Assembly: GCA_021824155.1 (NCBI GenBank) | Contig: JAKALN010000005.1 | Location: 1 to 38,270, forward strand | Origin: a bacterium | Lineage (GTDB): Bacteria > Patescibacteriota > Microgenomatia > Levybacterales > UBA12049 | Direction of reading: 5' to 3' | DNA: 38,270 nucleotides | Shown: positions 32,290 to 38,270 of the stretch, piece by piece | Layout of the letters: each line of letters starts with the position of its first letter | Numbering within the stretch: the stretch's first letter is position 1 | Made by a program: the position numbers and the translations under genes | Notes under the pieces: generated by a model | The model's database searches: none | What the model saw: the letters and a program-made list of their open reading frames with translations, nothing else | Told to the model about the DNA's origin: nothing

Positions 32290-33204
32290 ATGACCTACGA
32301 CGTAATAATTATAGGAAGCGGGCCAGCAGGTTTGACTGCAGCCATTTATACAACAAGAGCAGATTTAAAAACTCTGGTTATATCGGGTGTTAAGTGGGGT
32401 GGACAGCTTATGCTTACAACCGCAGTCGAGAACTTTCCCGGTTTCCCCGAAGGAATCCAGGGGCCCGAACTTATGATGAAAATGAGAAAACAGGCAGAAA
32501 GGTTCGGGACAGAGTTCGTCGATGACGATGTAACCTCTGTTGATTTTTCCAAAAAACCTTTCAAAGCTTCGGTAGGGGAGAAAACTTTTGAAGGAAAAAG
32601 CGTAATTATAGCAACAGGCGCAGATACTATGTGGCTTGGTGTCCCGGGAGAGCAGGAAAGAATAGGAAAAGGAGTATCTTCTTGCGCTCCCTGTGACGCC
32701 GCGTTCTTTAGAAATAAAAATGTAATTGTAGTAGGAGGAGGAGACTCTGCTATGGAAGAAGCAGACGTTTTGTCCAAGTTTGCTTCCCAGATATCTATTG
32801 TTCACAGAAGAGATGCTTTTAAAGCTTCTGAAATAATGCAAAAAAGAGTCAAAGAAAATTCCAAAATAAAAATAATGTTTAATTCTGAAGTTGTTGAAAT
32901 ACTGGGAGAGCAGAAAGTAGAGAGAGTTAAGATTAAAAATAATAAGACAGGAAATATTGAAGAAATGCCTATAGACGGAGTCTTCGTCGCAATAGGACAT
33001 ATGCCAAACAGCAAAGTATTTACCGGAATCGAGACAGACGAAAAGGGGTTCATAAAAGTAAAAGAGCATTATTTAACTAACATAGAGGGTGTTTTTGTTG
33101 CCGGAGACGTTCATGACCATGAATACAAGCAGGCAATAACAGCAGCAGGCTTCGGCTGTGCTGCGGCTTTGGAAGTCCAAAACTGGTTAAGAGCACAGGA
33201 ATAG
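32290..33204 (+). CDS. trxB: Thioredoxin reductase TrxB
   Basis: FAD-dependent NADPH:thioredoxin reductase, 304 aa from the ATG at 32290. The frame is open from 32215, but that part is repeat DNA and not conserved protein. FAD-binding TYDVIIIGSGPAGLTAAIY (GSGPAG at 9-14), redox-active CAPC (Cys132, Cys135; CATC is usual), NADPH-binding VIVVGGGDSAMEEA, and GVFVAGDVHDHEYKQAITAAGFG. Paired with trxA upstream. It should reduce the WCMPC thioredoxin and so feed the CcdA-like carrier. Confidence 0.95.
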   Translation: MTYDVIIIGSGPAGLTAAIYTTRADLKTLVISGVKWGGQLMLTTAVENFPGFPEGIQGPELMMKMRKQAERFGTEFVDDDVTSVDFSKKPFKASVGEKTFEGKSVIIATGADTMWLGVPGEQERIGKGVSSCAPCDAAFFRNKNVIVVGGGDSAMEEADVLSKFASQISIVHRRDAFKASEIMQKRVKENSKIKIMFNSEVVEILGEQKVERVKIKNNKTGNIEEMPIDGVFVAIGHMPNSKVFTGIETDEKGFIKVKEHYLTNIEGVFVAGDVHDHEYKQAITAAGFGCAAALEVQNWLRAQE

Positions 33205-33224
33205 CCTCGAAAAATGACCTATAG

Positions 33225-33253
33225 TTGACTTTAGAAGTCATCTTTTGTAGAAT
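33225..33253 (+). promoter_or_regulatory. Promoter of the gene at 33263
   Basis: TTGACT (33225-33230), 17 bp, TAGAAT (33248-33253). Start near 33260, 3 nt before the ATG. Confidence 0.8.
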
Positions 33254-33262
33254 ACCCTTTCT

Positions 33263-33637
33263 ATGGGAGCAAAACAAGAATCTCAAGCCGGAAACAGAGG
33301 AACGAATCCCCTTCGTGAATTATCTGTTTGTTTAGGTAGTGAACAGGAAAGGTATGGCTTCGCTCTGATCAACGCAAGAGAGCCATTAGGAGTAATCAGC
33401 GATTTACTTGTCGCTATTGATAGTGGGGAAGTAACACTTATTCCTCTTGATATGTTTGAATATAGAGTTAAAGATCCTTTTGTTAGATCTTTTTCAATAC
33501 TTCCTACTTTCCGTCTTTCGCAGATGATTGGTGATGAGCCCGGAAGATTCGACGGACAGTTTATAGCAGAAGAATACAGCGGTCAACAGCCTTTTCTTCT
33601 TATCCCTTCAGACCAAGTCGAAAAGGATCCCTCTTAA
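33263..33637 (+). CDS. Hypothetical soluble protein
   Basis: 124 aa, no signal peptide or membrane helix, one Cys (SVCLGSEQ). The central part (FALINAREPLGVISDLLVAIDSGEVTLIPLDMFEYRVKDPFVR) looks like a small mixed alpha/beta domain. I do not recognise it. The near-consensus promoter 3 nt upstream of the ATG supports expression as a single-gene unit. Confidence 0.65.
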   Translation: MGAKQESQAGNRGTNPLRELSVCLGSEQERYGFALINAREPLGVISDLLVAIDSGEVTLIPLDMFEYRVKDPFVRSFSILPTFRLSQMIGDEPGRFDGQFIAEEYSGQQPFLLIPSDQVEKDPS

Positions 33638-33723
33638 TCTTCTCCAAAGGATATAAATATAGTAATTTTGGCGGTTGCCCTAATTATTGCCTGACTGGGT
33701 TTTTCTTATAGCTTCAACCTAAA

Positions 33724-33752
33724 TTGACTTTTTTTCTTCCTGTGCTTATAAT
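33724..33752 (+). promoter_or_regulatory. Promoter of the Gmad2-like gene
   Basis: TTGACT (33724-33729), 17 bp, TATAAT (33747-33752). Start near 33759, 3 nt before the ATG at 33762. The preceding 33638-33723 stretch holds nothing else I can identify. Confidence 0.85.
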
Positions 33753-33761
33753 CCCTCATAA

Positions 33762-34211
33762 ATGAGCAGACGCGAACTTCTTTTTATTATTCTTTCGGGT
33801 TTGGTAATTTTTATTCTGGTTTTTATTGCCGTTTATCGTTTGGGAGGAGGAAATTTGAATTTTCCAAAAATACGACAAACTGTAACCCCAACACCAAACC
33901 CGGTTGCAAATTCTGTAATAAAAGTAACAAGCCCTTACGTAAACCAAAAAGTAAAAACCCCGTTTAAAATAACCGGAGAGGCAAAAGTATTCGCAAATAA
34001 TTTTACATACAGAGTTACCGATTCTTTGGGAAGAATTTTAGGTGAGGGTCAAGTAATGGCTAAAAGCCAAACAATAGGTTCATTTGCGCCATTTGAAATC
34101 ACAATAACTTCTCTTCCTGATGTTACCGGCAAAGGCCAAATAGAAGTGTTTAATTATTCAAACAGCGGAAAAGTAGCTAATGAATTAAAAATCCCCGTTA
34201 CAATAGAATAA
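33762..34211 (+). CDS. Membrane-anchored Gmad2-like Ig-fold protein
   Basis: 149 aa. One N-terminal helix (about 6-25) anchors an extracytoplasmic domain. IKVTSPYVNQKVKTPFKITGEA, then FTYRVTDSLGRILGEGQVMAKS and APFEITITSLPDVTGKGQIEVFNYS match the Gmad2 immunoglobulin-like fold, found in spore-germination and envelope proteins of many bacteria. Likely a cell-surface structural or binding protein. It ends 5 bp from the stop of the convergent gene. Confidence 0.8.
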   Translation: MSRRELLFIILSGLVIFILVFIAVYRLGGGNLNFPKIRQTVTPTPNPVANSVIKVTSPYVNQKVKTPFKITGEAKVFANNFTYRVTDSLGRILGEGQVMAKSQTIGSFAPFEITITSLPDVTGKGQIEVFNYSNSGKVANELKIPVTIE

Positions 34212-34216
34212 AGTAG

Positions 34217-34669
34217 TTATTTATTGGCCACACAGGAAGCTTTTACGTCAACTTTTGTAACTCCGCCGGATAGAGGAGAGGATGTAACATTATAATCGAT
34301 TCTTCCGGACTGGAAAATTATACCATCGTGCGGATTTATCGTGACGTTTCCGTTTTCTACTGTACCGTCAGCCTTAATATCTAAAGTGCCTGATGATGTC
34401 CCTACCTGTAAGTGCCCGTTTTCGGATGTCAATTTTAAATGCGGAATAAACGCTCTTCCGTCTTCGCCGCTTAAGTCTAAATTTGCTCCGGTAGGTAAAT
34501 TAACAATAAGTTCTCCTTGTTTTGGTCCATTATTGCAATCTACAAGTCTTACATTATTAACCTGGCTTGGAGTTTGAAGAAATACTCCGGCCTCTGCGGC
34601 ACCCGCTAAAACAATAACCGCTCCGGCTACTTTTGCTGCAGGACCCCTGAATCTTCGTAATCTTTCCAT
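34217..34669 (-). CDS. Membrane-anchored beta-rich protein, unknown
   Basis: 150 aa. A basic start (MERLRRFRG) and a hydrophobic Ala/Gly helix (about 11-30) are followed by a Gly/Asn/Asp-rich region of short beta strands: GELIVNLPTGANLDLSGEDG, LKLTSENGHLQVGTSSGTLDI, GIIFQSGRIDYNVTSSPLSGG. The repeated strands resemble putative-adhesin (DUF4097-like) beta-helix stretches, but too short for a firm match. One Cys pair (C50 and C146, approximately) could form a disulfide. It has its own promoter. Confidence 0.65.
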   Translation of the reverse strand: MERLRRFRGPAAKVAGAVIVLAGAAEAGVFLQTPSQVNNVRLVDCNNGPKQGELIVNLPTGANLDLSGEDGRAFIPHLKLTSENGHLQVGTSSGTLDIKADGTVENGNVTINPHDGIIFQSGRIDYNVTSSPLSGGVTKVDVKASCVANK

Positions 34670-34677
34670 AGGGCCAT

Positions 34678-34705
34678 ATTATAAACAATTATTTTTTAAA
34701 ATCAA
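34678..34705 (-). promoter_or_regulatory. Promoter of the beta-rich protein gene
   Basis: On the minus strand TTGATT (34705-34700), 16 bp, TATAAT (34683-34678). Start near 34671, 2 nt before the ATG at 34669. Confidence 0.75.
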
Positions 34706-34713
34706 CAGTTATC

Positions 34714-34742
34714 TTGATTCTTGGGCATTTATAATATATACT
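34714..34742 (+). promoter_or_regulatory. Promoter of the gene at 34751
   Basis: TTGATT (34714-34719), 17 bp, TATACT (34737-34742). Start near 34749, 2 nt before the ATG at 34751. An open frame from 34721 runs through this promoter and is therefore not used as the start. Confidence 0.75.
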
Positions 34743-34750
34743 CCCATTTC

Positions 34751-35095
34751 ATGACAGAAGGCCAACCCAAAGAATTATCGGTTTTAGAAAGTCTAAAAAC
34801 AAGAAATCCCCAAGGGAACCTAGCTGCTCTTGCAGTACAATATTTACAGACTCAAGAGGAAATGGCAGCTTTTCTAGAAGAATACACAGAACATTTAAGG
34901 GTAACATCAAACAATCCTATGACAAGAAGAGACCCTTTAAAAGCTGCCACAGGAGACATTCTTCAAGCGGCATGGGAATATCCGTATGATGTTGTTAGAA
35001 AATGGGACGGATTTATACACACAGGAGTTATTCCTCCCCGAGATCTACTTACCACTTCTACAAGAAAAAAACACAGAGGAAACGGCGGATTTTAA
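34751..35095 (+). CDS. Hypothetical helical protein
   Basis: 114 aa from the promoter-supported ATG. The protein is largely helical and soluble (LAALAVQYLQTQEEMAAFLEEYTEHL, then DPLKAATGDILQAAWEYPYDVV) with a Lys/Arg-rich end (TRKKHRGNGGF). I do not recognise it. It has its own promoter divergent from the beta-rich protein gene, and the next gene's extended -10 follows its stop directly. Confidence 0.65.
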   Translation: MTEGQPKELSVLESLKTRNPQGNLAALAVQYLQTQEEMAAFLEEYTEHLRVTSNNPMTRRDPLKAATGDILQAAWEYPYDVVRKWDGFIHTGVIPPRDLLTTSTRKKHRGNGGF

Positions 35096-35099
35096 AATC

Positions 35100-35108
35100 T
35101 GGTATACT
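35100..35108 (+). promoter_or_regulatory. Extended -10 promoter of the deacetylase gene
   Basis: TGG-TATACT (35100-35108) predicts a start near 35115 and an 11-nt leader to the ATG at 35126. No -35 is apparent. Confidence 0.6.
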
Positions 35109-35125
35109 GTTGGAAATCCTCTTAA

Positions 35126-36049
35126 ATGTCTTTAAGAACAAAGAAAAAAACAAAAAAAATTAAAAAAGGCCGGATAAGAATTTTTGGTCTTCTTTTTCTT
35201 TTTATAGGCCTTTCCCTAGTTTCTGCATCTGCTTATTTTTATTATCAACTAAGGAGTGTTCCCGACCTTAAGGAGGAAAATCAGGTAACTGTTTTGCCTT
35301 CCGACGTGGAAAAAGTTTTAGCGGGAAAAACAGGGCCAAAAATTACTTCCGAAACAGCAGTGCGTGCCCCAATTTTTATGTACCATTACATAGAGTATGT
35401 AGCCGATAAAAACGATACGATAAGGCGTAAGCTTGATATTACTCCGGATGTATTAACCTCCCAAATAGATACTTTAAAATCCGCAGGATATACTTTTATA
35501 AATCCTACAGACCTAACTCTTGCAATATCAGAAAAGAAAAAACTTCCTCAAAAAGTAATAATGTTGACGTTTGACGACGGTTATATGGATTTTTATACAA
35601 ACGTTTATCCTATTTTAAAAAAAGAACAGGTAAAAGGAACGGTATATGTAATCCCTAATTTTCTTGACAGGCCGAATTTTATGTTTACTTTTCAGCTTAA
35701 AGAAGTTGCTAAAAGTCCTTTTGTTGAAGTTGGCGCTCATACAATGGATCATATTTGGCTTAAGGGGGTTGATAAACAAAAAGCTCAGTATGAAATCAGT
35801 CAAAGCAGGATTTCTTTGCAGAAAACCCTTAACCTTCCTATAGATTCTTTTGCTTATCCATATGGAGCCTTTGACCAACAAACGATTGAACTTGTGCAGA
35901 ACGCAGGTTTTACAAACGCAGTGTCTGTTATTCCCGGAGTTATGCAGGCGGAACAGAATAAATATTTTTTATATCGTTTAAGACCGGGATACAGGACTGG
36001 GCAAGTTCTTTTAGACTATCTCTCCCAGAATACGTTTAAGCCCTGGTAA
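35126..36049 (+). CDS. Membrane-anchored polysaccharide deacetylase (NodB)
   Basis: 307 aa. A very basic N-terminus (RTKKKTKKIKKGRIR) and one helix (about 23-43) place the catalytic domain outside the cell. NodB motifs are visible: VIMLTFDDGYMDF (catalytic base and metal Asp), VGAHTMDHIWL (H-x3-H metal ligands) and SFAYPYGAFDQQT. It probably removes acetyl groups from peptidoglycan or a surface polymer. This fits the peptidoglycan genes at the left of the window. A short hairpin plus T-run follows. Confidence 0.92.
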   Translation: MSLRTKKKTKKIKKGRIRIFGLLFLFIGLSLVSASAYFYYQLRSVPDLKEENQVTVLPSDVEKVLAGKTGPKITSETAVRAPIFMYHYIEYVADKNDTIRRKLDITPDVLTSQIDTLKSAGYTFINPTDLTLAISEKKKLPQKVIMLTFDDGYMDFYTNVYPILKKEQVKGTVYVIPNFLDRPNFMFTFQLKEVAKSPFVEVGAHTMDHIWLKGVDKQKAQYEISQSRISLQKTLNLPIDSFAYPYGAFDQQTIELVQNAGFTNAVSVIPGVMQAEQNKYFLYRLRPGYRTGQVLLDYLSQNTFKPW

Positions 36050-36063
36050 TTTTACCTTTTTTT
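36045..36063 (+). terminator. Possible intrinsic terminator overlapping the deacetylase stop
   Basis: GGTAA/TTACC (36045-36056) forms a very short hairpin including the TAA stop, followed by seven T. The stem is weak, so efficiency is uncertain. Confidence 0.45.
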
Positions 36064-36127
36064 GTGACATTCTTTACTGCAATTTCTTTTTTTGCTTCTA
36101 CCATATAACCACGTTAGTTTTACTTCT

Positions 36128-36637
36128 ATGCCAAGCAGTATTGAAAGTGCAGTAACTTATGGGAATTTAGGTTTGGGGGAAGAACGGGATATTCCCTGGG
36201 GGTTTTCTTTGTCTCCAAGAGAATTGGAGGTCCTTGAACTGAAGGCAATGGGTTTGATAAATAAAGAGATAGCATGGAAGCTGGGAATAAGTCCGGATAC
36301 GGTCAAGAATTTTCTTTCTTCAGCTTTACGTAAATCCGGGACAAATACAGTCGGTACAGTTTTAGCTCTTATTAAATCCGGAAGAATTAACAGGGAAAAA
36401 TTGTTGGATGGGATTGATTTCGAAAGATATAAGTATTTATCCGTAAGACAGATACAATTAATACAACATATTTTAGTGCCATCAACATTTGAACAGACAT
36501 CGAGCCAAATGGCATACGATATGGGAATCTCGGAACAGACATTTAAAAATCATTGCGGAGAAATATACAGGACTCTAGAAATTTCTCCCAGCATACTTAG
36601 GCTAAGAGTATTTATGTATCTTGCTCCAAGGAAATAG
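36128..36637 (+). CDS. Tandem LuxR/GerE-type HTH protein
   Basis: 169 aa from the ATG at 36128; an in-frame TTG at 36092 precedes a TATAAC box (36102-36107 region) and is unlikely. A clear LuxR-type HTH lies at about residues 35-90 (LSPRELEVLELKAMGLINKEIAWKLGISPDTVKNFLSSAL). A second, weaker copy follows at about 110-165 (LSVRQIQLIQHILVP, SSQMAYDMGISEQTFKNHCGEIYRTLEI). There is no receiver or ligand-binding domain, so it may bind DNA as an internal dimer or respond through another protein. Targets are unknown. Confidence 0.82.
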   Translation: MPSSIESAVTYGNLGLGEERDIPWGFSLSPRELEVLELKAMGLINKEIAWKLGISPDTVKNFLSSALRKSGTNTVGTVLALIKSGRINREKLLDGIDFERYKYLSVRQIQLIQHILVPSTFEQTSSQMAYDMGISEQTFKNHCGEIYRTLEISPSILRLRVFMYLAPRK

Positions 36638-36657
36638 ATAAAAATATCTTAGTAAAT

Positions 36658-36686
36658 TTGACTTTTGATGCAGTTTGAGCTACAAT
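36658..36686 (+). promoter_or_regulatory. Promoter of the 60-aa ORF
   Basis: TTGACT (36658-36663), 17 bp, TACAAT (36681-36686). Start near 36693, 6 nt before the ATG at 36699. Confidence 0.75.
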
Positions 36687-36698
36687 CCGAGCCGCGAT

Positions 36699-36881
36699 AT
36701 GAACAGAGAGCGAGAGATGCAATATTTACAATGGCTTAGCGGGCCAAAATCTGCGGTAGGATACCCGGAAGTTCCTTTCAAGTATCAGCCCGTTGATACT
36801 CATCAGCTCCAAGTTCAAGATAGCCATTCCGAAACACATAAGCCTTCTTCAGGGCCAAGCGGAAGAAAAACCCACAGATAA
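36699..36881 (+). CDS. 60-aa hydrophilic protein, unknown
   Basis: Starts MNREREMQYLQWLSGPKSAV from the ATG after the promoter; a TTG at 36675 lies upstream of the -10 and is rejected. The C-terminal half is rich in His, Gln, Ser and Pro (THQLQVQDSHSETHKPSSGP) and looks disordered. There is no SD. The near-consensus promoter placed just before the ATG is the main support that it is a gene. Confidence 0.6.
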   Translation: MNREREMQYLQWLSGPKSAVGYPEVPFKYQPVDTHQLQVQDSHSETHKPSSGPSGRKTHR

Positions 36882-36887
36882 ACCCCA

Positions 36888-36896
36888 TGCTATAAT
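36888..36896 (+). promoter_or_regulatory. Extended -10 promoter of the Nudix gene
   Basis: TGC-TATAAT (36888-36896) predicts a start at 36903, exactly the A of the ATG. Fully leaderless. Confidence 0.7.
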
Positions 36897-36902
36897 CAAT
36901 AA

Positions 36903-37373
36903 ATGATTACCTGTACTTTCGAAAATAAAGGAAAGGGAAATCTCCGACATGTAGTTGTTAATGCAATTATTTTAAAAGAGAACAATATTCTTCTTGTAAA
37001 AAGAGCTAAAAAATTAAAAGAAGGAGAAAAATGGGGGTTGATCGGCGGTTTTATTGAAAGAGATGAAACACTGGAAGAAGGTTTAATTCGCGAAGTTTTT
37101 GAAGAAGTAGGATACAGATTGAAAAAAGTAAGTTTTTTTACAGTTATAGATAATCCAAACAGAAAAGGAAGCGATTGGCAAAACATTAATTTTATATATA
37201 TTTGTGAGGCAGGGGAAAAAGAAGGAAAAGCAGATTGGGAATCTACAGAGCAAAAATGGTTTGATTTAGATAATCTTCCAAGAGAAGAAGAAATTGCATT
37301 TGATCACCTTGAAATAATTAATCTGTATCTTAAATACAAAAACACCAGTTTTCCAAAATTAGTGAATTACTAA
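36903..37373 (+). CDS. Nudix hydrolase
   Basis: 156 aa pyrophosphohydrolase. The Nudix box is complete: GGFIERDETLEEGLIREVFEEVGY (positions about 43-66), with the REVFEEVG core binding magnesium. The N-terminal RHVVVNAIILKENNILLVKRAKK forms the first strands of the fold. A C-terminal region with WESTEQKWFDLDNLP is typical of general-purpose Nudix enzymes, so the substrate (modified nucleotide, NADH or ADP-ribose-like) cannot be assigned. It is the last protein gene before the rRNA unit. Confidence 0.93.
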   Translation: MITCTFENKGKGNLRHVVVNAIILKENNILLVKRAKKLKEGEKWGLIGGFIERDETLEEGLIREVFEEVGYRLKKVSFFTVIDNPNRKGSDWQNINFIYICEAGEKEGKADWESTEQKWFDLDNLPREEEIAFDHLEIINLYLKYKNTSFPKLVNY

Positions 37374-37433
37374 AAAGAAGCCGAGAATAATTTAATCATT
37401 TTTACTGTTTTCTTACATTCCTTTTACAGCCTA

Positions 37434-37462
37434 TTGACACCTTCAGGCACGTATGTTAAGAT
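37434..37462 (+). promoter_or_regulatory. Strong promoter at the head of the rRNA unit
   Basis: TTGACA (37434-37439), 17 bp, then TGT-TAAGAT (37454-37462), an extended -10. Start near 37469. This is the only strong promoter between the Nudix gene and tRNA-Ala/23S. The 37374-37433 stretch holds nothing else recognised. Confidence 0.75.
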
Positions 37463-37491
37463 AACCGTTGTGAATCAATCTTTCTCCGCAA

Positions 37492-37553
37492 ATTCGGAGA
37501 TAAGAGGACACTTTATGATGATATTTAGCAAAATTAATTTTTTAACCGCATAG
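37492..37553 (+). CDS. Possible 12-codon leader ORF
   Basis: The coding part is 37515-37553: MMIFSKINFLTA, with AGAGGA about 6 bp before the ATG. A small hairpin TCTCCG/CGGAGA lies just upstream (about 37482-37500). The last codons and the stop lie inside the stem of the following terminator, a layout like an attenuator leader peptide. There is no run of one regulatory amino acid. It may equally be an unrelated short ORF. Confidence 0.35.
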
Positions 37554-37562
37554 CGGTTTTTT
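37544..37562 (+). terminator. Intrinsic terminator early in the rRNA leader
   Basis: AACCGC (37544-37549), loop ATA, GCGGTT (37553-37558), then TTTT. The transcript from 37469 to here would be about 94 nt: either a small RNA or an attenuated rRNA leader. Confidence 0.75.
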
Positions 37563-37627
37563 GCTGTTCTTCTTAAAGTTTCCTCTTAACATTTATTCAT
37601 AGTTCTTTTTATGTTTGGGTTTTGACT

Positions 37628-37654
37628 CGAGGGCCGCCAGATGGGCGAGCCTCG
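37628..37654 (+). other. Hairpin just upstream of tRNA-Ala
   Basis: CGAGG (37628-37632) with CCTCG (37650-37654), and CGCC (37635-37638) with GGCG (37644-37647). It is probably a processing or folding element in the precursor RNA. Confidence 0.55.
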
Positions 37655-37663
37655 CTTTTAAGC

Positions 37664-37736
37664 GGGCCCGAAGTTTACCTGGTTGAACGCCTCGTTTGCA
37701 ACGAGGAGGTAGGGAGTTCGACTCTCCTCGGGTCCA
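37664..37736 (+). tRNA. tRNA-Ala (TGC)
   Basis: 73 nt. Acceptor GGGCCCG/CGGGTCC (37664-37670 and 37729-37735, one G-T pair) with discriminator A736. The D stem GTTT/GAAC is weak. The anticodon stem CCTCG/CGAGG has loop TTTGCAA and anticodon TGC at 37697-37699. The T arm is GGGAG-TTCGACT-CTCCT. Position 8 is A rather than the usual T. CCA is not encoded. Its place before 23S is like the tRNA-Ala of many 16S-23S spacers, although no 16S lies upstream here. Confidence 0.9.
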
Positions 37737-37739
37737 CAA

Positions 37740-37800
37740 TTATTATTTAGTGCGTAGCGCTTGCCAGTAAAGACTCTGGCCGCTACACACTAAATAATAA
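37740..37800 (+). other. Long perfect hairpin between tRNA-Ala and 23S rRNA
   Basis: A 13-bp perfect stem (37740-37752 with 37788-37800), one C-A mismatch, 6 bp (GTAGCG/CGCTAC), a bulge, then GCCAG/CTGGC around an 8-nt loop. This looks like a double-stranded RNA processing site (RNase III-type) in the rRNA precursor. Confidence 0.8.
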
Positions 37801-37809
37801 ACAAGATTA

Positions 37810-37843
37810 GCTCTTTGACAAGTGAAGGGAAGAACCTTATACC
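37810..37843 (+). promoter_or_regulatory. boxA-like antitermination site or 23S-proximal promoter
   Basis: GCTCTTTGACA (37810-37820) closely matches the boxA core (GCTCTTTAACA) that precedes bacterial rRNA. The same bases contain TTGACA (37815-37820), followed after 17 bp by TATACC (37838-37843), a fair promoter. Either or both may be functional. Confidence 0.6.
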
Positions 37844-37884
37844 ACGCTTTCTTTTAACTAAGAACGCGTATATAGGGTAAAGTC

Positions 37885-38270
<386 letters not shown>

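Noticed and set aside
32365-33069. 234-codon minus-strand frame opposite trxB
   Set aside because: TrxB is certain on the plus strand, and the antisense frame shows only Ser/Phe/Tyr-rich composition expected of a shadow.

Overview
The window looks like a chromosome segment of a Patescibacteria/CPR bacterium, probably of the Microgenomates group. This is an inference from gene content and style. The DNA is AT-rich, genes are short and densely packed with overlapping ends, a DUF5654-type membrane protein is present, the UMP kinase and DNA ligase are of archaeal type, an EndoQ-like nuclease is present, and degenerate 7-bp repeats occupy many spacers. No phage, transposon, integrase or CRISPR array was seen.

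Layout. 1-320: the 5' part of a tRNA-Met on the minus strand, then a divergent promoter region and an unassigned structured RNA of about 190 nt. 321-12999: cell-wall and housekeeping genes on the plus strand (murI, murD, tgt, trpS, ftsH, a membrane protein, a stand-alone 5'-3' exonuclease, a GT4 glycosyltransferase, fpg, pyrH, recF, nnrD). 13000-18600: small proteins, a Fic protein, an ATP-dependent DNA ligase and an EndoQ-like nuclease. 18700-20500: a phosphoribosyltransferase, pth, a small unknown gene and acylphosphatase. 20494-24115: yibE-like gene, a Fur-family regulator with a perfect operator in its promoter, a ZIP metal transporter, a membrane protein with a CxxC pair, and a DsbA-like oxidase. 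24231-25966: a tiny membrane protein, DoxX and a 2-hydroxyacid dehydrogenase.

26038-33204 is the most interesting part. It is a probable copper/thiol-redox island: a CsoR-type operator, a DUF1573-like CxC protein, an unrecognised envelope protein with CC and CNH motifs, a CcdA-like membrane protein with two CC pairs, a CPH-type (CopB-like) P-type ATPase, a Met-rich anchored protein, and csoR with its own operator. ArsR, thioredoxin and thioredoxin reductase follow. The parts suggest copper export combined with cytoplasm-to-envelope electron transfer that keeps envelope Cys/Met proteins reduced and metal-competent.

33263-37373 holds small individually promoted genes: unknown proteins, a Gmad2-like protein, a polysaccharide deacetylase, a tandem LuxR-HTH protein and a Nudix hydrolase. 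37434-38270 begins an rRNA transcription unit: a promoter, a short ORF ending in an intrinsic terminator, tRNA-Ala(UGC), a long hairpin, a boxA-like or promoter element, and the start of 23S rRNA. No 16S rRNA lies upstream within the window.

Two patterns run through the whole window. First, many genes have a -10 box ending about 7-13 nt before the ATG, so their mRNAs should be leaderless or nearly so, while many operon-internal genes carry strong Shine-Dalgarno sites. Second, a degenerate 7-bp-period repeat fills spacers upstream of genes and also occurs in frame inside trpS and nnrD.
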